A stretch of DNA of 64,000 bases, taken from Enoplolaimus lenunculus. Taxonomy: Eukaryota; Nematoda; Enoplea; Enoplida; Thoracostomopsidae. The number at the start of each line of letters is the position of its first letter. Position 1 is the stretch's first letter. The notes under the pieces were generated by a model. That model saw nothing but the letters and a program-made list of their open reading frames with translations, made no database searches and was not told the origin of the DNA. A program made the translations under genes and the position numbers. The stretch spans positions 186,001 to 250,000 of the forward strand of contig JASANG010000883.1 of NCBI GenBank assembly GCA_030248215.1, given 5' to 3'. This document shows positions 56,541-64,000 of the stretch, piece by piece.

Positions 56541-56880
56541 CACTGTAAATACCAGTGAATTGGTTTTAATTCAGAATCAGTTGAATCACTGAGCCAATGT
56601 TACTGTTAGTGGCGTAATAGTAGGGTAATCGTATTCCTAAGCCTAAGCCTAAGCAAAAATGTAGTATAGAATGTAAGCCTACTCTTTTGTAGATCCACCA
56701 GACACCTGGACGCCCCTAAAAGTAACATGAGCCAATCAGAGTCTGTATTAGGTCTTTCAGAAGACATAATTTTGAATCAGCTCAGAGCGAGTTAATGTTT
56801 ACTGTTATTAACACAGAAATAGCCAGAAATAACTAATTCGTTTTCTGTGTTGATTAATCGACTTACAAGAATTTACAATG
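56541..56880. mobile_element. Family G element split by a family B MITE
   Basis: G ends CACTGTAAATACCAGTGAA and AAGAATTTACAATG. A B MITE lies at 56594-56733 (GCCAATGTTACTGTTAGTGG to AAAGTAACATGAGCC). The intact G copy at 57965 shows the uninterrupted target. It lies between the candidate 5' exons and the first firm exon of UQCC1. Confidence 0.8.
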
Positions 56881-57137
56881 AACAAAAAGAGAATGAAAAA
56901 TGTATAGCTCGCTAAAATGACATCGGTGCGGATGTTAAAATTTTTGATGTGAGGCTGTTTTTTTCAATTAAAACTATCCAATTCAGAAAAGCGAAAAACA
57001 TTTTTGAAGGGCAGTTAAAGTGTGTCATTTTACATTAATTTTCGTGTCAGATATTAACATTCGGCTTAGCTAAGTTTTAATTCGATCATAGTAATGTGTG
57101 TTTTTTAATTTACATTGACATTTTTTGTGTATTTCAG

Positions 57138-60100
57138 ATGAAAATCGACTCTTGTGTCAAGTTGTATCGTAACTGCTCAGATGATATTAACTTTGTCGAC
57201 TGCGTTAAAGGTTAGTAAATTAGGCATCCTAAAATTCATTGGCCCTTTTGGAAGAACACGTTTTAGGCTAAACCTAGTGGTAAAAGATATACATACGTCC
57301 AAGAGATCCAAGTTGCGCGTGTGCAACATCGTGGGTGGGGCGGAATTGTCCATCCCATGCAGCAGGCCGCCCATCTATGGGACCAAGTTTTAAATTTGAA
57401 GCGTTTAATAGCTCAAACGTTGAAAATGTTTTTGCCAAACGTAATTCGTACGTAAAATCTTTATTGTTACTCAAATTGTCTGGTCAATCGCTTTTCAAAA
57501 ATTATTTAAAACTGTACTGAAGATGTAAAAGTGGCGATAAGATAGATTAATAGCATAAATATATGAAAAGTAACTTACAAATTGGTAAAATACTGTCAAT
57601 TTTTATGTTGTATTGGTGGTCTTTTCGTGACGCAGGTGGGGTTTTCGTGGGGCATCATTGGGTGGCTGGAACAAATTCTTTTGGGAAGCGAAGTTGGGCA
57701 GCCATAGGCTGCTCCGGTTCCATCTCTGCTACGCTCGTTGCGGTATTGTTCGGTTCCAGCTTAATTATGGTGGGTAAATAGCATCTGAATCAAACTATAC
57801 GTACGCGTGTTAAACTGATCAGACGGTAGAAAGCGACATTTTTTCCTACGGTAACCAGTTGCATACCCTTGTCGAAAGTGTCATTGACTGTTGGTGTTAA
57901 CCTACAGTTGTTTTTCTAGCGTTGAGAAAGATGTATTTTTTCGTAACTCTTGTATCTGTTATTTCACTTGTAAATTCCAGTGAGTTGAATTCAGCTCAGA
58001 TTGAGCTGAATCACTCAGTCTGGGTTAGGACTATGAGATCTCATAATTCTGAGTTGATATAACTCATTCTGATAAAATCAATAAATTTTCCCGGAATCAA
58101 ATCAAGTCAAAGTGAGAATCAACTCAACGCAGAGTAAGTTAAAGTTTGCTGTTATTAACTCAGAAATAACTAACTTTCCGTCTGAGTTGATTAATTAACG
58201 CATTGGAATTTACAGTGTTGGCATTTTTGATGGATTTTGGATTTGCCGTGGTGTCGAACGGATCTTAATTAAATCGGAACCGGAATTGTGGACTGATATT
58301 GGAAAGAATTGGAATTAGAAATTTTTGAACCTGACCCATGTTTCTTGCACGACGAGCCTGATACGTATAGTTTGTGTGCGCTATTAGAGCATATTTGGTT
58401 CCGAGTGTTCTGGGTTGGTTATGTTTTATAAAGAGTTCCGCGTGCACATGTTTACACTTTAGTACCACAATCACTTAAATTTAGCGGCGTACGACGGTAA
58501 TTGAACAGCGAACGAAATGAAAAAAATTCCTATACTGATTTGCATTATACCTGCGATAGGAATTGGAACTGAATTTGAATCGGAATTCTAACTGAAATCC
58601 ACATTCCGTTTGCACCAATGGTATGTTTGCTGTGTTGTTTTCTGGTTATTTTCAGAGTTTAATCTCGATGATACAATTGAAGCTTGGTTTCGGTTGACAA
58701 TTTTGCATATTTGGTTTGTGTGCTTTTTTGTTGGTTATATTTTGGTTTTGGCAGTTCTTTGTGGCCGTTTTTATCAGGTTTTCCAAAGCGCAATAAACGT
58801 ACGGTCGATTTTACTCCAATCATATTTAGTTTTAAGTTGAAAAATATTTAATTAAAATTAACGAATCAATGCTGATTACTGCGTGGCACGGTGCAAAGCG
58901 GACCAGGATTATACCGGAATCGCAATCGGAACCGAAACAAAAAATTTGTACGGGAATCGGAATCGGAACTATATAACATATGTGACTATGGGGATAATTT
59001 GTATATTAACAAGTATAATATTGATTTAGAGTGGCTGTTGGGTGGCAACAATTCTAAAAATGTCGCATGAACAAATAGGCAATCATTTTTTGGCTCTGTA
59101 AAACTAAACTTTAATCAATTATTGATAAGTTAACGTATCGAAAACAATTTAATAGATGAATGATGCAGATTTTTTATGCAACATATCACAACAAATAGGC
59201 CTAAAACTAAAATGGGGAAATTCCGACTCCGATTGATTGTGCATTCGGAATCTGAATCGGAATTTTTATTGAATCGGAGTTCTAATCGGAATCGGAATTC
59301 CGATTGCACCCTGCTGCGTGGTATCATAAACGTGTAATTTTTAGCTTGAAAATACACCATTACGCCTAAGCAAGGGCCTATCCAGATAGTGATAGGGTTT
59401 CAAGGGTCCAAACCATCTTTAGATTGTTGTAAAATGGTTTCTGATAAGTTTTCAGTTTGTAGCATAAGAAGACACCCTTTAATTTTTTCGAATATAGCCC
59501 GTTATTCAAAATCCTGGCTGCGTTTATGGACTCGGTATCCAAATTTCATTGGGGTCTGATTCTGTGTATACAGGGGCCTTTTAGTGCTATCATTGGTCGG
59601 TGGTAACTTTTAATAGAAATATATTCGTTTGAAACCGTGAGTCTAAAAGTTGGCACAGTTACAAGTGGTCACATTTCTATTGACGTTCAGAAAATTAAGG
59701 TTTGAGCTGCGATATTTTGAAGCAGATATAAAAAGTAGCGTGCGGGGTTCCTTATGGTGGGACGGATTTGGCCGCTCCATGGGATAGGGCCGTACCGCAT
59801 GAGGCAAAAATCAGGGATTAATTTCTCTCAGTGTCGAATTTTTCGCTTCCAAAGTGAGCTGAAATTGTTCTTTTCGTAGATTGCATATCTAAAATTTTAT
59901 CATTTATCGAGATTTCTGCGTCAGTCCGTATCTCAATCCAGTTAAAAAATATGCTAAATAAGTGAACGTTGCACGTCACTGAAAATCTGTTAATTTTTTG
60001 TCAAATTACTTGTATTTTTTACGAAGGCCGAAACGGTAACTTTTTAAAGGTTTACCCTTGGTGCGACATGAAAAAATAGTTTGTGACGTTGCCGTCTTAC

Positions 60101-63100
60101 TTTCATCTTTGTTTTCATTTAGGATGGTATTGGCGCGTCTGAGCAGGGAAAAAGACGAAACGTTTTTGTATCTCAAGGATCGAATGACTCAATTGTTTTG
60201 GGAAGATTATGAACAAAGATTGAAAATTTACTACAAAAAGGTGAGTGATGTTGTGTTGTATTACTTAAATATAATGAATTTGCACGGCTTAACCAAGTTT
60301 TTGTTGGTAATTGATTTTCTTTTTAATTTAAGTATTTGACGGTCATTGATTTTTTAGAAAATTTAAGTATTTGACGGCTATTGATTTTTTAGAAAATTTA
60401 AGTATTTGACGGTTATTGATTTTTTAGAAAATTTAAGTATTTGACGGTTATTGATTTTTTAGAAAATTTAAGTATTTGACGGTTATTGATTTTTTAGAAA
60501 ATTTAAGTATTTGACGGTTATTGATTTTTTAGAAAATTTAAGTATTTGACGGTTATTGATTTTTTAGAAAATTTAAGTATTTGACGGTTATTGATTTTTT
60601 AGAAAATTTAAGTATTTGACGGTTATTGATTTTTTAGAAAATTTAAGTATTTGACGGTTATTGATTTTTTAGAAAATTTAAGTATTTGACGGTTATTGAT
60701 TTTTTAGAAAATTTAAGTATTTGACGGTTATTGATTTTTTAGAAAATTTAAGTATTTGACGGTTATTGATTTTTTAGAAAATTTAAGTATTTGACGGTTA
60801 TTGATTTTTTAGAAAATTTAAGTATTTGACGGTTATTGATTTTTTAGAAAATTTAAGTATTTGACGGTTATTGATTTTTTAGAAAATTTAAGTATTTGAC
60901 GGTTATTGATTTTTTAGAAAATTTAAGTATTTGACGGTTATTGATTTTTTAGAAAATGTAAGTATTTGACGGTTATTGATTTTTTAGAAAATTTAAGTAT
61001 TTGACGGTTATTGATTTTTTAGAAAATTTAAGTATTTGACGGTTATTGATTTTTTAGAAAATTTAAGTATTTGACGGTTATTGATTTTTTAGAAAATTTA
61101 AGTATTTGACGGTTATTGATTTTTTAGAAAATTTAAGTATTTGACGGTTATTGATTTTTTAGAAAATTTAAGTATTTGACGGTTATTGATTTTTTAGAAA
61201 ATTTAAGTATTTGACGGTTATTGATTTTTTAGAAAATTTAAGTATTTGACGGTTATTAATTTTTTAGAAAATTTAATTATTTGACGGTTATTGATTTTTT
61301 AGAAAATTTAAGTATTTGACGGTTATTGATTTTTTAGAAAATTTAAGCATTTTTAGTTTGTTTTCAGGTTTGCCTGTTTTCTAAGAGCGTGCAATTTTTA
61401 ACTGTTTAGTTTTGTTGCAGAAAAAGTTATAAATTTAAAAATATGGGCTATCGGTAAAATTATTAAAACAATCTTTATAGCTGCCGGCAGGGTGCAATCG
61501 GAATTCCGGTTCCGGCAGGGAAATCCGGTATTTTTCAGTATTTAGTTCCGGTGATAATTCTGTATTTTTCACCGGAATTTTCCGGTATTTTCAGTATTGA
61601 AAATTTTCCTTATTCGAAAATTTAAAAAAAGAATTGGCATATTATTCTAACTTGTTTTCTAAAATTGTTGAGCGCGTACTGCCAAAATTTTCAATTACTC
61701 CATAATTTATCAAATGTTTCCGCCTACTGCATTTGTTTCAGGATTTTGGCATTCTAAATGATGTGTTTACAGCATTAAAAGCGATGAAATAGCGTTAAAA
61801 TGAATTTTTCGATAACAAGTATTTTATATTTTCCGGTTCCGGATCGGGTTCCGATATTTTTTAACTTTCCGGTTCAGTTTGGTATTTTACAATTTCGGTT
61901 GCACTCTGGCTGCCGGCAAAAGTTTTGTTTTGCTTCCAGTCTGGCGTGCCCAGAGATCAGTCGAATAGGTATTGACTAGTGGTGTAACCAACAGAAACGA
62001 ACAATCATCCAGTACAATTTTCTACGAAAACAGCGAGTTCACCCAAAAAATTTAAAATCGTCGCTATATTCTGTTATTTTTATACCAAATCGAACAATTG
62101 CAGCATATTTGTGCGATTTACAACTAATTATCGGCGCAAAAGTAGCGGAATTTTCGATATTTCTATAATTGAAAGCGACACCGATGTTTACCGGAAACGA
62201 ATATCCGGTTTACACTGTGGTGTTGAGTGTTATTTTTAGTGTGAGGTATAATGGTAGCGCATGTGTCCGGCACCGCGTGGCCCCGGGCATCGATTTCAAA
62301 ATTTAAATTCATTTGAAAACTTGAGCGGTGGGTGGTACCGTCAAGTATACCGAGTGTAATTCTAAGCATTTTTTTATTATTGTTTGCCTGTTGTTGTTTT
62401 TAGACATTTTCACCACATCGCCGTAGTGTACTTTCCGTGAGTTATTCGTTATTTGTCATGGCGATAAAAGAGTATGATGAGGTAAGTATGGTTCACTTAA
62501 AATTAAAATTTGCCATAGTCAAAAAAGGGGACCCATGTTTAATTTAAGGGCCGTTCCGGTTTCTGGCGGGTCTGTAAAAGAGTAGGCTTATACTTTTTAC
62601 TACGTTTTTGCTTAGGTTTAAGCTTTAGGAATACACTTTTTTTAACGGTTAGAATTAGGCTTAGGAATACACTTTTTTCAGCGGTTAGGCGTAGGCTTAG
62701 GAGTATGGTTTAACATTGGCCAAACAAGACAGAAACAATTATATACATGCAATCACTTGTCTGTTTGTGTGTTTGTTTTTGATAGATTGTTTGTTTGTTT
62801 GTCTGTATGTCTGTATGTCTGTATGTTTGTTTGTTTGTTTATTTATTTGTTTTTGTCTGTTTGTTTGTTAATATCTGACGAAAATGAAATCACAAGTTAT
62901 CGTTCTTCAATTCTTGCACATTTCGCGTGATATTTTTCAAGTATGTTTCCGGAACGTAAGTATGGTTTTCTAAACGCGGGTTTCAGGGTTTACTGTCCCA
63001 CGATATCGCGTTAGCGGGCGCATTATGGCGTAATATTTACGAATCAAAATTAGCCGATCCAATTCCGCTCAATAAACTGACCAGATATGTGCGTAAGAAT
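57138..63100 (+). CDS. UQCC1: UQCC1, cytochrome bc1 complex assembly factor (CBP3-like chaperone domain)
   Basis: Five exons: 57138-57210, 58656-58713, 60123-60240, 62404-62481, 62987-63100. All are in phase with GT..AG introns. The joined product reads MKIDSCVKLYRNCSDD, EFNLDDTIEAWFRLTILHIW, MVLARLSREKDE, MTQLFWEDYEQRLK, MAIKEYDE, then GLLSHDIALAGALWR and LTRYVRKN. This follows human UQCC1 (PDTFNSWFLITLLHVW, HFMWEDVQQR, ILGYDEGILSDDHGLAAALWR, VEYVRKQ) block by block. The family stabilises newly made cytochrome b in the mitochondrial matrix together with UQCC2. The last exon ends in donor GTAAGT at 63101, so the C-terminus lies beyond the window. ATG 57138 directly follows an acceptor CAG; it is probably an internal methionine. 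Confidence 0.92.
57965..58217. mobile_element. Family G MITE, intact copy in UQCC1 intron
   Basis: CACTTGTAAATTCCAGTGAG to GGAATTTACAGTG, with GAGCTGAATCACTCAGTC inside. It is useful as the empty-site reference for the interrupted copy at 56541. Confidence 0.8.
58887..59313. mobile_element. Family N MITE with perfect duplication, in UQCC1 intron
   Basis: CACGGTGCAAAGCGGACC to AATTCCGATTGCACCCTG. CTGCGTGG is at 58879-58886 and again at 59314-59321. A related worn copy covers about 58257-58617 and ends 38 bp before exon 58656. Confidence 0.9.
60311..61350. repeat. 35-bp minisatellite, about 30 copies, in a UQCC1 intron
   Basis: Head-to-tail units of exactly 35 bp built from TTGATTTTTTAGAAAA, TTTAAGTATTTGA and CGGTTA. 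Phase checks at 60441, 60476 and 60511 confirm the period. The units are almost identical; I noticed only a few single-base variants, in the first units, near 60958 and near 61258-61276. Each unit contains TTTTTTAG, which resembles a 3' splice site. The array lies between the exons ending at 60240 and starting at 62404. Confidence 0.98.
61488..61908. mobile_element. Family N MITE with perfect duplication, in UQCC1 intron
   Basis: CAGGGTGCAATCGGAATTCC to AATTTCGGTTGCACTCTG. GCTGCCGG flanks both sides exactly. A right-half copy lies at about 63525-63773 and shares TTTTGGCATTCTAAATGATG with this one. Confidence 0.93.
62529..62721 (+). mobile_element. Family B MITE in UQCC1 intron
   Basis: GGACCCATGTTTAATTTAAGG to GTTTAACATTGGCC, starting 48 bp after exon 62404-62481. 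Core TTAGGCTTAGGAATACAC. Confidence 0.75.
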
Positions 63101-64000
63101 GTAAGTTTGAGCGTTTTTTGCACCGGTAGCTTGTATAGTAGACTTCGTTATTAAACAATTTAATTGAGTAGGTATACTGTGTCCTACTTCTACGTTCACC
63201 TAAAAATTTTGCGCACTGCTCTATTTACATTATATTTTGCGACAATAACTTGCACGACTCGTAGCTATCACAAACAAACAAAAAACAAACAAACAAACAA
63301 ACAAAACTTAAGCCTAAACCAACGTCAAATATGTTGAAACGAAACTTAAGCCTAAACTAACGTCATTTATGTTGAACCTAGTTATAAATTTTTTTCTTTA
63401 TGAAGTCCTCATTGATAGGTGAGAAAGTCTGAGAAGATATAATCTGATTACATAATTATTCCTTTTACTATTGTCAAAAATATATATACTCCAGTGAAAG
63501 ATTTCGCTTGTATCTTATTTATCTAAAATCGTCCGAGCGTGTGTTGCCAAATTTGTCAATTTGTACCACACTCCATAATTTATCATATATTTCCAACTAC
63601 TACATTTGTTTCAAGATTTTGGCATTCTAAATGATGCGTTTACAATATTAAAAGCGGAAAAATAGCGCTTAAAAATGAATTTTTCGGTTACTAATATTTT
63701 TTATTTTCCGGTTCCGTTTCCGGTATTTTTTAACTTTCCGGTTCCGGTATTTTAAAATTCCGGTTGCACCCTGGTAGGCAACATTTCAGATTTCAACCAA
63801 AAGTTTTAGAATCGAAATCTAAATAATACGATTAAAAATATTAAATTGATGATGCCACAACGTTTTTAGCTTTTCCTGTGATAAGCGATTACCGGACGGT
63901 CGGCCAACCGGCCTGCCAGCCAATACCTCTGGCAAGCCGGTTCCTAGCCGTTGCACAGCACTAATCAGTAACTGGTGGTTGATAGGTCTTGTAATTTTCG

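Noticed and set aside
57563-57781. Possible UQCC1 exon (GVFVGHHWVAGTNSFG)
   Set aside because: Exon 57138-57210 joins exon 58656-58713 directly in phase and matches the family without any residues between; the frame has no counterpart in UQCC1.
60311-61350. CRISPR-like array
   Set aside because: Units are contiguous 35-bp tandem copies without unique spacers, in a eukaryotic intron.

Overview
The window is a piece of a repeat-rich, AT-rich animal genome. The best guess is a nematode, perhaps one of the large-genome enoplean or mermithid lineages (inference). Two clues support this. The innexin gene resembles nematode UNC-7/UNC-9-type innexins in the motifs I remember. Dozens of small transposons also carry internal runs of TTAGGC, the nematode telomere repeat. 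All four host genes have many short exons with GT..AG introns that are heavily loaded with miniature DNA transposons. I saw no reverse transcriptase, integrase, capsid or envelope coding sequence.

Layout. (1) 1-12172, plus strand: the 3' part of an ANKFN1/wide-awake homologue. Ten exons end in a 3.2-kb exon that carries a Ras-association-like C-terminus; the ankyrin and FN3 parts lie beyond the left edge. (2) 18132-14045, minus strand: a complete four-exon innexin of 430 residues. (3) About 18.5-44.8 kb: a gene-free stretch made of nested MITEs, minisatellites and tRNA-derived repeats, with some unassigned sequence. (4) 44839-53232, plus strand: a complete 17-exon WDR48/UAF1 gene, 684 residues against about 677 in human. 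Its 18-codon first exon and all junction phases fit. (5) 57138-63100 and on past the right edge, plus strand: UQCC1, the cytochrome bc1 assembly factor, with probable 5' exons at 55364-56310. A 30-copy, 35-bp minisatellite sits in one of its introns.

The genes are not functionally linked: sleep or neuronal signalling, gap junctions, deubiquitinase regulation and respiratory-complex assembly. There is no sign of an operon, although WDR48 and UQCC1 are close and on the same strand.

The most notable material is the transposon population. Three related MITE subfamilies share GGCCCATGT termini and make 8-bp target duplications, as hAT-type elements do. Two of them (A and B) carry TTAGGC arrays in a fixed orientation. 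The third (C) has the same ends but a different core made of TGTCCCAAC and TA repeats. One B copy inserted exactly into a 5' splice site of the innexin gene and duplicated it. Other families are recognisable by their ends: N (CAGGGTGCAACCGG), S and G (CACTG), R (ATATCCGG), K, L, M, Q, H, D and F.
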